Below are positions 25,938-34,527 of a stretch of DNA of 64,000 bases, one piece after another. Source of the DNA: an uncultured Oscillibacter sp. (lineage in GTDB: Bacteria; Bacillota; Clostridia; Oscillospirales; Oscillospiraceae). The first letter of the stretch is position 1. Each line of letters opens with the position of its first letter. The stretch covers positions 31,229 through 95,228 of the forward strand of contig CAJTMG010000009.1 of assembly GCA_910577405.1 (NCBI GenBank), in the 5' to 3' direction. The notes beneath the pieces were generated by a model. The model did not search any database, had not been told where the DNA came from, and saw only the letters and a program-made list of their open reading frames with translations. The position numbers and the translations under genes are program-made.

Positions 25938-26536
25938 CACAGCGCCGCCCGTATCGCGTTCAGAAGACCGTCAAACTCCTCGTAGGCGGGTAGATCCGGA
26001 TAGTCCTTTTTGATCTGTTCCGTGCTCTTGAACAGGAATCCCGCTTTGCTCGCCTGTATCATCGCAAGATCGTTGAAGCTGTCTCCTGCCGCAATGGTCT
26101 CGTAGCCGATGGACTGGAGCGCTTTTACCGTCGTCAGCTTTGATTTCTCACAGCGCATTTTAAAGCCCGTGATCTCCCCGCTTTCCGATACTTCCAGCGT
26201 GTTGCAGAAAATCGTTGGCCAGTTCAGCTTCTCCATCAGAGGCTTCGCAAACTGCTCGAAGGTGTCGCTGAGGATAATCACCTGCGTTTCCTCCCGCAGC
26301 GCGTCCAGGAACTCTTTCGCGCCGGGCAGAGGGTCTATCGTCGCTATGGTCGCCTGAATCTCCTTCAATCCAAGACCATGCTCCTTCAATATCCCCATGC
26401 GGAATTCCATCAGCTTGTTGTAGTCCGGTTCGTCACGGGTCGTACGCTTCAGCTCCGGTATTCCGCTCGCTTCTGCAAACGCTATCCATATCTCAGGCAC
26501 CAGTACGCCTTCCATGTCCAGACATACGATATTCAT
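25937..26536 (-). CDS. thrH: ThrH-type HAD phosphoserine phosphatase/homoserine phosphotransferase
   Basis: A 199-residue cytoplasmic HAD-superfamily enzyme that in characterised members hydrolyses phosphoserine and can transfer phosphate to homoserine. HAD motif I is CLDMEGVLVPE with the nucleophile Asp7; motif II is ILSDTFEQF, and GDSFNDLAMI is motif IV. The DMEGVLVPE form and the length distinguish ThrH from SerB. AAGGAG precedes the ATG at 26536. First gene of the thrH, barrel protein, DUF1015 operon. Confidence 0.92.
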   Translation of the reverse strand: MNIVCLDMEGVLVPEIWIAFAEASGIPELKRTTRDEPDYNKLMEFRMGILKEHGLGLKEIQATIATIDPLPGAKEFLDALREETQVIILSDTFEQFAKPLMEKLNWPTIFCNTLEVSESGEITGFKMRCEKSKLTTVKALQSIGYETIAAGDSFNDLAMIQASKAGFLFKSTEQIKKDYPDLPAYEEFDGLLNAIRAAL

Positions 26537-26637
26537 ACGTGTTCTCCTTGTTCTCTCGTTTTTACCCCTTGAGGGCGTTTGCTGCCAGTATAGCAGATTT
26601 TTCCCCGCTTGTCACCCATTATTTCCAAATCCAAGTC

Positions 26638-26666
26638 TTGAAATAACAGATATCAGCTGCTATAAT
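26638..26666 (+). promoter_or_regulatory. Orphan rightward promoter
   Basis: TTGAAA (26638-26643) and consensus TATAAT (26661-26666) are separated by 17 bases. No protein gene follows before the tRNA cluster 270 bases downstream. It may drive the tRNAs or an unannotated small RNA. Confidence 0.5.
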
Positions 26667-26879
26667 CGACCTGACAAACGAACATCCCTTTTCTATGGCA
26701 CTTCATTTTATAAGCGTCTGCTGAACGGGGCTCCATTGGCCGTTTGATCTTGTAATTCCCAGCAGGCAAAATGCTGTATCCATGCAGATTTGCTGCCTCC
26801 TTCACCTCCACGCCCGGACGTTTATCGCAGCGGACAGAAGGAATGTCAAAAATTATTCTAAAAAAATTTCAGGAAGCCC

Positions 26880-26908
26880 TTGACAAACTCCGTCGAAGCT
26901 GATATAGT
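26880..26908 (+). promoter_or_regulatory. Promoter of the tRNA cluster
   Basis: TTGACA (26880-26885) and TATAGT (26903-26908) are separated by 17 bases, 31 bases before the first tRNA. Confidence 0.7.
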
Positions 26909-26939
26909 ATCACTTGCCCGTTGCGGGTGCGTCAAACAC

Positions 26940-27016
26940 GGCGGCATAGCTCAGTTGGCTAGAGCATGCGGTTCATACCCGCAGTGTCCCCGGTTCAAAT
27001 CCAGGTGCCGCTACCA
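26940..27016 (+). tRNA. tRNA-Met (CAT), elongator
   Basis: Acceptor stem GGCGGCA/TGCCGCT with an opening G-U pair, T8 in place, anticodon loop TTCATAC with anticodon CAT, T-loop GTTCAAATC, and genome-encoded ACCA. The anticodon stem TGCGG/CCGCA lacks the three G-C pairs of initiator tRNA, and overall the body resembles Bacillus elongator tRNA-Met. A tRNA-Ile with modified CAT is less likely. Confidence 0.92.
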
Positions 27017-27055
27017 GATTTCATGAGGCGTCCTTTCGCGGCGCTTCGTGAAATC
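27017..27055 (+). other. Hairpin directly after tRNA-Met
   Basis: GATTTCATGAGGCG (27017-27030) pairs with CGCTTCGTGAAATC (27042-27055), nearly perfect, loop TCCTTTCGCGG. It begins at the base following the CCA end. It is probably a processing or stability element. Confidence 0.55.
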
Positions 27056-27071
27056 CTCCATCCCCCCCCAT

Positions 27072-27146
27072 GGCCCGTTGGTCAAGTGGTTAAGACACGG
27101 CCCTTTCACGGCTGTAACATGGGTTCGAATCCCGTACGGGTCACCA
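27072..27146 (+). tRNA. tRNA-Glu (TTC)
   Basis: Acceptor stem GGCCCGT/ACGGGTC, anticodon loop CTTTCAC giving anticodon TTC, T-loop GTTCGAATC, encoded CCA. Nearly identical in layout to Bacillus tRNA-Glu. Confidence 0.95.
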
Positions 27147-27184
27147 TCCCATAAGACGTCGTCCTTTTCGGCGTCTTTTGGGAT
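27146..27184 (+). other. Hairpin directly after tRNA-Glu
   Basis: ATCCCATAAGACG (27146-27158) pairs with CGTCTTTTGGGAT (27172-27184) with one mismatch; the loop contains GTCCTTTTCG, like the loop of the hairpin after tRNA-Met. Confidence 0.55.
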
Positions 27185-27216
27185 ACCACCTCCCCCTCTC
27201 TTTTGTTTCTTTCATC

Positions 27217-27293
27217 GGAGGCTTAGCTCAGCTGGTTAGAGCGCATGCTTCACACGCATGAGGCCACTGGTTCGAGTCCAGTAGTCTCCACCA
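27217..27293 (+). tRNA. tRNA-Val (CAC)
   Basis: Acceptor stem GGAGGCT/AGTCTCC, D-arm GCTCAGCTGGTTAGAGC, anticodon loop TTCACAC giving anticodon CAC, T-loop GTTCGAGTC, encoded CCA. Confidence 0.95.
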
Positions 27294-27297
27294 AAGG

Positions 27298-27334
27298 AAT
27301 CCCTTAGAGCCACAAGGCTTTGAGGGATTTTTTG
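27298..27334 (+). terminator. Terminator of the tRNA cluster
   Basis: AATCCCT (27298-27304) pairs with AGGGATT (27323-27329), with an inner AGCC/GGCT stem, followed by TTTTTTG. It begins five bases after the tRNA-Val CCA. Confidence 0.8.
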
Positions 27335-27577
27335 TTTCCGTTTGCTGGAAGATTCAGCATCACGAATATCTATCATAACAAGGCTATATTTCTGTTATAC
27401 CAACCGGACCAGCACCTCTGCCGCCAGTCCCGCAAAATAAACACCTGCTTCCATGGCTGCGGATCAGCTTGTAAAGGGGCAGGTCTTTTCCAGCAATCAA
27501 AATCTGCCCTCGCTCCATAGAACTCCTCCTTTCGGCAGGGGGACTTCATTTTCGGATATCAAATCTCAGCAAAAGCA
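27335..27577. other. Intergenic region, no gene
   Basis: About 240 bases between the tRNA terminator and the ABC ATPase terminator. The open frames here lack ribosome binding sites and family matches. A GGGGCAG/CTGCCC pair near 27477-27515 is the only structure noticed. Confidence 0.5.
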
Positions 27578-27606
27578 TGGGGGATGCCAGATTCAGACAT
27601 CCCCCG
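27578..27606 (-). terminator. Terminator of the sugar ABC ATPase gene
   Basis: Leftward, GGGGGATG pairs with CATCCCCC across an 11-base loop and is followed by ATGCTTTTGC. It lies just after the stop codon at 27615. Confidence 0.75.
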
Positions 27607-27614
27607 CTGCTTAT

Positions 27615-28805
27615 TCAGAATTCCAGATTTTTGCCGTCCTGCCCAAAGATATGACAGACATTACCGCTGAAGGTCAAATTCAGCTTGTCGCCGGGATGGA
27701 AGGTGTCGATATGCGCGCCGCTGGGGTCCATGGTCGGCACGATCACCACCACGTCTTTGCCTTCGGCATTGGCGTGGAAATGGACCTCGCTGCCCATCAT
27801 TTCGGAAACTTCCACTGTCGCGGTCAGGGTGTTGCCGGGTGCCTTGGCAAGCACCATATGACTGGGACGAACACCCAGAACGATCTCCTGCGCAGAAACC
27901 TTCCGTGCAGACAGATTCTTCTGCTTCTCGCCGGACAGCGCCACTTTACAGCCGCCTACAGAGACGCTGTACTGTCCGCCCTCACAGAGCAGCTTCGCGT
28001 TGAAGAAGTTCATCTGCGGCATCCCGATAAAGCCAGCCACAAACAAGTTCGCGGGATGGTCAAAGACTTCCTGGGGCGTGCCGATCTGCTGAATCCAGCC
28101 GTCCTTCATAATCACGATCCGGTCACCCAGAGTCATGGCTTCGGTCTGGTCGTGGGTGACATAGATGAAGGTAGTGTCGATTTTCTGACGCAGTTTGATG
28201 ATCTCGGCGCGCATCTGGTTCCGGAGCTTGGCGTCCAGGTTAGAGAGGGGTTCGTCCATCAGCAGAACCTTGGGTTCCCGGACGATGGCCCGGCCAATGG
28301 CGACACGCTGCCGCTGGCCACCGGAAAGGGCCTTGGGCTTCCGGTCCAGATACTGGGTGATATCCAGGACTGCCGCGGCTTCCTTAACCCGCTGATCAAT
28401 TTCACCCTTGCCCATCTTGCGCAGCTTCAGAGGAAAGGCCATGTTCTCATAAACCGTCATATGGGGATACAGCGCGTAAGACTGGAAGACCATAGCGATA
28501 TCCCGGTTCTTGGGCTCCACGTCATTGACCAGTTTGCCGTCGATGTACAGCTCGCCGCCGGAGATCTCCTCCAAACCGGCTACCATCCGCAGGGTGGTGG
28601 ACTTGCCGCAGCCGGAAGGACCAACGAGGACGATGAACTCCTTGTCCGCAATATCCAGGTTGAATTCCTGCACGGCAATCACGCCCTGATCCGTTACCTG
28701 AAGATTGACCTTCTTTTCCGGATCGCCGGACTTCTTCTTCGGCTTCTTCTGATCGCTGCTGTGGGGATAGATTTTCGTGATACCCTTCAATTTCAGACTT
28801 GCCAT
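27615..28805 (-). CDS. ugpC: Multi-transporter sugar ABC ATPase (UgpC/MsmX type)
   Basis: A 396-residue ATPase that energises carbohydrate ABC importers at the inner face of the membrane. Walker A GPSGCGKST (62-70), Q-loop VFQSYALYPH (106-115), signature LSGGQRQRVAIGRA (160-173) and Walker B LLMDEPLSNLDA (181-192) are intact, and the C-terminal regulatory domain (about 240-396) is of MalK/MsmX type. It has a charged insertion at about 16-38 (Lys-rich), common in gut Clostridia. The LplABC-like importer at 43645-47245 lacks its own ATPase and is a likely client. The ribosome binding site is weak although AAGGAGG occurs about 110 bases upstream. The gap to the esterase gene (28806-29020) shows no gene. 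Confidence 0.95.
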   Translation of the reverse strand: MASLKLKGITKIYPHSSDQKKPKKKSGDPEKKVNLQVTDQGVIAVQEFNLDIADKEFIVLVGPSGCGKSTTLRMVAGLEEISGGELYIDGKLVNDVEPKNRDIAMVFQSYALYPHMTVYENMAFPLKLRKMGKGEIDQRVKEAAAVLDITQYLDRKPKALSGGQRQRVAIGRAIVREPKVLLMDEPLSNLDAKLRNQMRAEIIKLRQKIDTTFIYVTHDQTEAMTLGDRIVIMKDGWIQQIGTPQEVFDHPANLFVAGFIGMPQMNFFNAKLLCEGGQYSVSVGGCKVALSGEKQKNLSARKVSAQEIVLGVRPSHMVLAKAPGNTLTATVEVSEMMGSEVHFHANAEGKDVVVIVPTMDPSGAHIDTFHPGDKLNLTFSGNVCHIFGQDGKNLEF

Positions 28806-29020
28806 AGCACTCGGTCCTGACGAAAGGGCCTCCGCCGCCTTCGCCTCGCCCCGGTTGGGACATTACGACAGGTCTCCACACTGCCGCACCGCAGACCGCC
28901 GCGGGTTTTCCTCCTTCTTTCTGGTGCCGGCCGCTGTAGGAGTGGAGCAGCGGACCGGCCCGTTGATTATTGCGCACCTTGTGCGGGAAATAAGACAGAC
29001 CGTCTCATTCTGGGGACAAA

Positions 29021-30697
29021 TTACGGCACAAAGCCAAAGCCTAAAATGGTGAAAGTTTTCTCTTCATCCGCCGGGGCCATGGAAATCTCGATTTTATGAC
29101 GGCGGGTTTCTGTTCCCTGAAACAGCAGCGCGGCATGGCAATGAGTCCAGTTGACTGCTCTTGGGTCCAGGGTGCGGAGCAGCACGCCGTCTTCCCGGAC
29201 CTCTGCCTTTCCGAACGCCGGGTTTTCTGAATCCTTGAAAATCAGCATCAGACTCTTGCAGGCAATCTCTAAGACAAAGGGCGCCGGGTCTTTTCCCTTC
29301 TGCCAATTATAGGGAAACTGCGGCGTGTTCTCCGTATCGTCATCCAAAAGAACCGACTGCAATTCTATATCCCGCCGCGTAAAACCGCCTGGAGAAATCT
29401 GCACGTCCGGCCAGCCGTCTTTTCGGTCCAGCAGGCGGATGGAAGCGTAATCTGTGCCATACAGGGGCAGAGCCATAGGTTCCGGCGGCATGGGCATCTG
29501 GCGGTCCAGACGGTCCAGAAGATACAGCAGACAGTCCGCCATGACCTGATGACCGGTATTGGTGGGATGGTACACGTCATAAAAATACTGCCGTTTGCTG
29601 AGGACCCGCCCGCCGCTCTTTGGAAGTGAGAACTGCGGTGAAACAGCTTCCAGTACATCGGCCATGGGAAGCTGATACCGGAATCCAATGGGGGCCAGCC
29701 GGTCTTTCAGGTTCCAGTCGTTGGCAAAGACGGAAAACAGCAGGATTACCGCCGGATGCTGGGGCTGATCAAGGATTTTCCGGACCAGGCTTTCATAGCA
29801 CACGCCGTTTGTCTCATCGTCCCCATCGTTGACGGCAAATTCAATCACCACCAGATCCGGCCGTTCCGTTCCATCCCGCCCGATATCCCGGTCATAGCGG
29901 AGAATGCCCAGCTGTGAGGGAGTTCCGCCCACGCCGGCCTTGAGATAGCGTACCTGGTCCGGGTCGGAAGCGTAACGGTCCCGGATGGCCTCAAAGCTCC
30001 TTCGGGCATAGCACATTTCCTGCGCCGGAACTGCCCCGGCCCCTTGTGTAATGGAACCGCCCAGATACGCAATCGTTACTTTCTGTCCGCACCGCAGCTT
30101 CCGCAGAAATTCCTTTACCCGGCGGTTGTTCCCTCCGGAGAGAAACGAACGGGCAATCATGTCCCGATAGGCCCGGCTTTCCCGATCTACGGGGCTGTCC
30201 GGGTCCAGGTCCGGCGCGTCGAAGCCGTCCTGCAAATAGAACTTTACGGTCACTTCCGCCAGGTCCCGGTCTGTGGGAAGCGTAAACAGGAATTGTCCCG
30301 GTGTCCGGTCGCTTTCCGGCAGTTCCGGCACAGAGAAGACCGTTTCCGTACCGTCTGCCCGAAAGCTGTGCGGCCAACGGCTTCCGCTGCCGGGACCCGC
30401 GTCCTCGTAAAAGGCAAGGGTAAAGCCAATTTCCATCGCCGGGTCCGCCGCCTGCGCCGAAACGCCTATGCTGTGGACGATCTGACGGAAGCCTTCCGCC
30501 GTATCCAGCCGTGCTGCAAGCCTTTCGTCCAAGCCGCCTACAATCTTTGCCAGCGCGCTCAAACGGCCTCCGTCCAGAAAAATGGGCTGCCGTCCGGTTC
30601 CGTCAGACTGGGGTTCGCCTCCGATTTTCTGGTCCAAAAGAACGTAAAAGCCGTTTCTTCGCGTCTGAGGGTCTTTTGGCGCTGTTACGTTCAGCAT
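29021..30697 (-). CDS. SGNH/GDSL-type esterase, probable xylan deacetylase
   Basis: A 558-residue hydrolase. The SGNH core spans about 205-420: block I YLGGSITQGAG with the nucleophilic Ser, the Gly block KAGVGGTPSQLG, the Asn block FAVNDGDDET and DVYHPTNTGH with the catalytic Asp and His. An N-terminal beta-rich region (1-200) and a C-terminal domain (430-558) flank it. No signal peptide is seen, so it would act on imported oligosaccharides. Its place at the end of the arabinoxylan operon suggests removal of acetyl groups from xylo-oligosaccharides (inference). The start overlaps the stop of araD by seven bases (ATGCTGA). Confidence 0.82.
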   Translation of the reverse strand: MLNVTAPKDPQTRRNGFYVLLDQKIGGEPQSDGTGRQPIFLDGGRLSALAKIVGGLDERLAARLDTAEGFRQIVHSIGVSAQAADPAMEIGFTLAFYEDAGPGSGSRWPHSFRADGTETVFSVPELPESDRTPGQFLFTLPTDRDLAEVTVKFYLQDGFDAPDLDPDSPVDRESRAYRDMIARSFLSGGNNRRVKEFLRKLRCGQKVTIAYLGGSITQGAGAVPAQEMCYARRSFEAIRDRYASDPDQVRYLKAGVGGTPSQLGILRYDRDIGRDGTERPDLVVIEFAVNDGDDETNGVCYESLVRKILDQPQHPAVILLFSVFANDWNLKDRLAPIGFRYQLPMADVLEAVSPQFSLPKSGGRVLSKRQYFYDVYHPTNTGHQVMADCLLYLLDRLDRQMPMPPEPMALPLYGTDYASIRLLDRKDGWPDVQISPGGFTRRDIELQSVLLDDDTENTPQFPYNWQKGKDPAPFVLEIACKSLMLIFKDSENPAFGKAEVREDGVLLRTLDPRAVNWTHCHAALLFQGTETRRHKIEISMAPADEEKTFTILGFGFVP

Positions 30698-31404
30698 GAA
30701 GACGCGCCTCCTGCCTGCCCGTAATAGGCGTTCGGACCGTGCTTTCTTTGAAAATGTTTTTCCAGTATCCAGGGGGAAGCAGGCCCGGCATGGCTGTCGA
30801 TCTGCTCGGTAAAGAGGGCCATGCGCGCCACTTCCTCCACGACCACCGCATGATAAACCGCCTGCGCCGGGTCTTTTCCCCAGGCAAAGGGTCCATGACT
30901 GCGGCAGATGACGGCGGGAACATGAACCGGGTCCATTCCCCGCTGCCGGAACGTCTCCGCGATGATTTTGCCGGTGTTGGCCTCATAGTCCTCTTCAATT
31001 TCCTCCGCCGTCAGACTCCGGGCGCAGGGGATGGGGCCATAGAAATAATCGGCGTGGGTGGTGCCATAAGCGGGGATATCCCGGCCAGCCTGCGCCCAGC
31101 TTACGGCATAAGGGCTGTGGGTATGGACAATGCCGCCCAGTTCGGGAAAGGTGTTGTACAGGACCAGGTGGGTTTTGGTATCGGAAGATGGGTGCAGTTT
31201 GCCCTCTGCCTGATTGCCCGCAAGATCCATCACCACCATGTCCTTCGGTTTCAGGTCCTCATAGGCCACTCCCGAAGGCTTGATGACAAACAGGCCCGCG
31301 TTCCGGTCGATTCCGCTGACGTTGCCCCAAGTATACGTCACCAGATTCCGCCGGGGCAGTTCCATATTGGCTTCATAAACTTTGCGTTTCAGTTCTTCCA
31401 GCAT
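30691..31404 (-). CDS. araD: L-ribulose-5-phosphate 4-epimerase
   Basis: A 237-residue cytoplasmic class II aldolase-fold enzyme converting L-ribulose 5-phosphate to D-xylulose 5-phosphate, the exit of the arabinose pathway. It shows GNVSG (27-31), KPSGV, SSDTKTHLVLY, the metal ligands in VHTHSPYA and a third His in RSHGPFAWG. The length and the C-terminal QRKHGPNAYYGQ are typical of AraD. It is four bases downstream of the kinase gene and overlaps the esterase gene. Confidence 0.96.
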   Translation of the reverse strand: MLEELKRKVYEANMELPRRNLVTYTWGNVSGIDRNAGLFVIKPSGVAYEDLKPKDMVVMDLAGNQAEGKLHPSSDTKTHLVLYNTFPELGGIVHTHSPYAVSWAQAGRDIPAYGTTHADYFYGPIPCARSLTAEEIEEDYEANTGKIIAETFRQRGMDPVHVPAVICRSHGPFAWGKDPAQAVYHAVVVEEVARMALFTEQIDSHAGPASPWILEKHFQRKHGPNAYYGQAGGASSC

Positions 31405-31408
31405 AGAG

Positions 31409-32983
31409 TCATTCCTCCAAGGTTTCCAACGCGGCCCGTTCTGCCGGCAATGCCCTGCGGTAACGGCTCAGGAATCTCTCAAAGCCGTGGATCTCTGCTT
31501 CCTCCGCCATCAGCTCCCTGGACTCCGCCCCAGCAAAAACCTTCCGGTCCAGATAGTCCTCCAGAGCCTCCCCCGGTTCCCTCCAGACCTGGTATGCCGC
31601 CAGCAGTGCCATGCCATAGGGACCGCCTTCTCCGGCCGTCTCCATCACGGATACCGGCACGGCTGCGGCGGCGGACAGCATCCTCTGACCTACGCCGGGC
31701 GTCTTGAAATAACCGCCGTGGGCATAGAGCCGGTCGATCTGAATATGTTCTTCTCCGGTCAGGATGTCCAGACCGATTTTCAGCGTCGCCAGGGCGGAAA
31801 GCAGATGGGTCCGCATAAAATTCGCCAGGGTGAAGCGGCTTGTGGGTGTCCGGAGGAACAGTGGGCATCCGGCATCCAGGCCCGTCACGCCCTCGCCGGA
31901 AAAGTAGTTGTAGCTCAAAAGTCCGCCGCAGTCCGGTTCACCTTCCAGGGCTTTCCGGAACAGCAGGGGAAAGAGCCGGTTCCGGTCCATCTCCACCCCG
32001 GCGGCCTGACAGAATTCGGCAAACAGGCCAACCCAGGCGTTGATGTCGCTTGTGCAGTTGTTGCAGTGGACCATGGCCACCGGCGCGCCGGAAGGAGTCG
32101 TCACCATGTCGATTTCGCGGTGAACTCCCAAAGGACGGCCCGTAACAATCATGGCAAAATCACTGGTTCCGGCGGACACATTGCCGGTGCGGACCCTTAC
32201 GGAATTCGTCGCCGCCATACCGGTGCCCGCGTCGCCCTCCGGAGGAGCCAGCGGGATTCCAGGGCGCAGATTCCCGGACGGGTCCAGGAATTTCGCGCCT
32301 GCTTCGGTCAGCGTTCCGGCGTCTTCCCCGGCGGTCAGGACCTGGGGGAATACATCCCGGAAACGCCAGTCATAGCCCTGTTCTGAAATCAGCCTGTCAA
32401 ATTTCCGGACCATCTCTTCATGGAAATCCAGTTTTCCGCTGTCAATGGGGAACATCCCCGAAGCCTCGCCGATGCCCAGGACCTTCCGCCCGGTCAGCCG
32501 CCAGTGGATATATCCCGCCAGCGTGGTCAGGCAGTCCAGCCGGGACAGATGGGCTTCTCCGTTCAGCATGGCCTGATAAAGATGGGCCGCGCTCCAACGC
32601 TGGGGAATATTGAAGCCAAAGCATTCCGTCAGCTTTTGGGCGGCTTCTCCCGTGATGGTGTTGCGCCAGGTGCGAAAGGCCGTCAGCTGATTTCCGTCCC
32701 GGTCAAAGGGAAGGTAGCCGTGCATCATGCCGGATATGCCGATGGCTCCCACGCGCCGCAGAGGTTCGCCGTACCGCTCTTTCACATCCCAAAGCAGCGT
32801 GGCATAGCACGTCTGAAGCCCCTTGTGGATATCTTCCATGGCATAGGTCCAGACGCCGTCTTCCAGTCGGTTTTCCCAATCGAAGCTTCCGGAAGCAATG
32901 GGCTTGTGATCCCGGTCGATCAGCACCGCCTTGATGCGGGTGGAACCGAACTCAATGCCCAGGACGGTGTTTTCAAAATCCAT
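31409..32983 (-). CDS. FGGY-family kinase, probable ribulokinase
   Basis: A 524-residue sugar kinase. The N-terminal phosphate motif is LGIEFGSTRIKAVLI; later NVSAGTSDFAMIV and LYAHGGYFKTPGVGQRML are the ATP-binding elements of FGGY kinases. Being between araD and the isomerase gene it most likely phosphorylates L-ribulose. It is not a canonical AraB by sequence but of the type often found in Clostridia arabinose operons, so I withhold the symbol. AGGAGG precedes the ATG at 32983. Confidence 0.85.
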   Translation of the reverse strand: MDFENTVLGIEFGSTRIKAVLIDRDHKPIASGSFDWENRLEDGVWTYAMEDIHKGLQTCYATLLWDVKERYGEPLRRVGAIGISGMMHGYLPFDRDGNQLTAFRTWRNTITGEAAQKLTECFGFNIPQRWSAAHLYQAMLNGEAHLSRLDCLTTLAGYIHWRLTGRKVLGIGEASGMFPIDSGKLDFHEEMVRKFDRLISEQGYDWRFRDVFPQVLTAGEDAGTLTEAGAKFLDPSGNLRPGIPLAPPEGDAGTGMAATNSVRVRTGNVSAGTSDFAMIVTGRPLGVHREIDMVTTPSGAPVAMVHCNNCTSDINAWVGLFAEFCQAAGVEMDRNRLFPLLFRKALEGEPDCGGLLSYNYFSGEGVTGLDAGCPLFLRTPTSRFTLANFMRTHLLSALATLKIGLDILTGEEHIQIDRLYAHGGYFKTPGVGQRMLSAAAAVPVSVMETAGEGGPYGMALLAAYQVWREPGEALEDYLDRKVFAGAESRELMAEEAEIHGFERFLSRYRRALPAERAALETLEE

Positions 32984-33020
32984 TGAATCCCTCCTGTTCC
33001 GTATTTACAGACCCGCAGGC

Positions 33021-34511
33021 TTACTGAAAGGGGTTCTCTGTGGGATAGGGCAGCGTCTTGGGCTGGTTATAGGCAATGTCCTGCACGCCCAGGAACTTGA
33101 AGACCTCAAAAAGCGCCTTGCCGTGATGCCCGAATGCTACCGCGCCATGATGGGGATAGCGTTTCTGAATGAGCACGTGGCGGTAAAAACGGCCCATTTC
33201 ATGGATGGCAAAGACCCCAATGCCGCCGAAAGAACCCGTGGCCACCGGAAGCACCTCGCCTTGTGCAATGTAGGAGCGGAGATTACCGTCACTGTCGCAC
33301 TGGAGACGGTAGAAGGTGATGTCACTGGCGGCAATATCTCCTTCCAGGGTGCCGCGGGTGAAATCCGGCTCGCTTCCGGCAGGTTCCAGGAGACGGTGCT
33401 GGATGAGCTGATATTTCACCGCCCGATCCGCGCAGAGCTTGCAGGCGGGGGTGTTGCCGCAGTGGAAGCCCATGAAGGTATCCGTCAGGCTGTAATCGAA
33501 CTTGCCCTTGATCTGCTCCTCCCACATTTGAGCCGGAACGGAGTTGTTGATGTCCAGCAGCGTCACAGTATCGCCGGAGACGCACATTCCGATATACTCG
33601 GACAGCGCGCCATAGATATCCACCTCGCAGGCCACAGGAATGCCCCGAGAAGCCAAACGGGAATTCACATAGCAGGGTTCAAAGCCGAACTGACTGGGGA
33701 ACGCGGGCCAGCACTTGTCCGCAAAGGCCACATACTTCCGGGCGCCCTTGTGATTTTCCGCCCAGTCCAGCAGGGTCAGCTCGAACTGCGCCATCCGTTC
33801 GCCCAGGTCGGGGTAGTAACGGCCCTCCCCCATCTCGGCAGCCATTTCCGCGCAGACCGCCGGGATTCGGGAATCGCCCGCGTGCTCCCGATAGCTTACC
33901 AGCAAATCCAGCTCGGAGTTTTCCTCCACTTCCACGCCCAGCTCGTACAGGCCCTTGATCGGCGCGTTACAGGCAAAGAAGTCCTGGGGCCGGGGACCAA
34001 ACGTGATGATTTTCAGATTCCGCACGCCAATCACAGCACGAGCGATGGGAACGAATTCCGCAATCATTCCGGCAATCTCCTGGGCCGTGCCTACGGGATA
34101 CTCCGGAATATAACCCTTCAAATGCCGCATTCCCAGATTGTAGGAGCAGTTCAGCATTCCGCAGTAAGCGTCGCCCCGGCCATTGATGAGATCCCCGTCC
34201 CCCTCGGCGGCGGAAACAAACATACAGGGGCCGTCAAAATTCCGGGCAATCAGGGTTTCCGGCGTTTCGGGGCCGAAGTTGCCCAGGAAGACCGTCAGCG
34301 CATTGCAGCCCGCGGCCTTCACGTCTTCCACGGCTTTCAGCATATCCTTCTCGTTCTCCACGGTGACGGGGCACTCATAGACCTCCGTGCCCTGTGCTTT
34401 GCAGGCCTCCGCAATGGCACTCCGGCGGCGTTCCGACAGGGAGATGATGAAGCAGTCACGGGACACGGCAATCATGCCCAGTTTGACTTCGGGAATATTG
34501 GTCAGCTGCAT
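33021..34511 (-). CDS. L-fucose/L-arabinose isomerase family protein
   Basis: A 496-residue aldose-ketose isomerase of the fucose/arabinose isomerase superfamily. Segments such as FLGNFGPETPETLIA, FGPRPQDFFACNAPIKGLYELG, CEVDIYGALSEYIG and GFHCGNTPACKLC are characteristic of the group encoded in Firmicutes arabinose clusters. With the kinase and AraD downstream it probably converts L-arabinose to L-ribulose in the cytoplasm. The ATG at 34511 follows AAGGAGG; the frame extends 13 codons further without a ribosome binding site. Exact substrate specificity is inferred from the operon. Confidence 0.87.
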   Translation of the reverse strand: MQLTNIPEVKLGMIAVSRDCFIISLSERRRSAIAEACKAQGTEVYECPVTVENEKDMLKAVEDVKAAGCNALTVFLGNFGPETPETLIARNFDGPCMFVSAAEGDGDLINGRGDAYCGMLNCSYNLGMRHLKGYIPEYPVGTAQEIAGMIAEFVPIARAVIGVRNLKIITFGPRPQDFFACNAPIKGLYELGVEVEENSELDLLVSYREHAGDSRIPAVCAEMAAEMGEGRYYPDLGERMAQFELTLLDWAENHKGARKYVAFADKCWPAFPSQFGFEPCYVNSRLASRGIPVACEVDIYGALSEYIGMCVSGDTVTLLDINNSVPAQMWEEQIKGKFDYSLTDTFMGFHCGNTPACKLCADRAVKYQLIQHRLLEPAGSEPDFTRGTLEGDIAASDITFYRLQCDSDGNLRSYIAQGEVLPVATGSFGGIGVFAIHEMGRFYRHVLIQKRYPHHGAVAFGHHGKALFEVFKFLGVQDIAYNQPKTLPYPTENPFQ

Positions 34512-34527
34512 AAAAAGTTCCTCCTTC

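Larger units (their letters stand above)
26537..26939. other. Intergenic region upstream of the tRNA cluster, no protein gene
   Basis: A 403-base gap between thrH and the tRNAs. I see no supported coding frame. It contains an orphan rightward promoter (26638-26666) with a possible short RNA behind it, and the tRNA promoter (26880-26908). Confidence 0.5.

Noticed and set aside
26940..27016. Initiator tRNA-fMet
   Set aside because: The anticodon stem lacks the GGG/CCC pairs and the first pair is G-U, not the unpaired C1-A72 of initiators.
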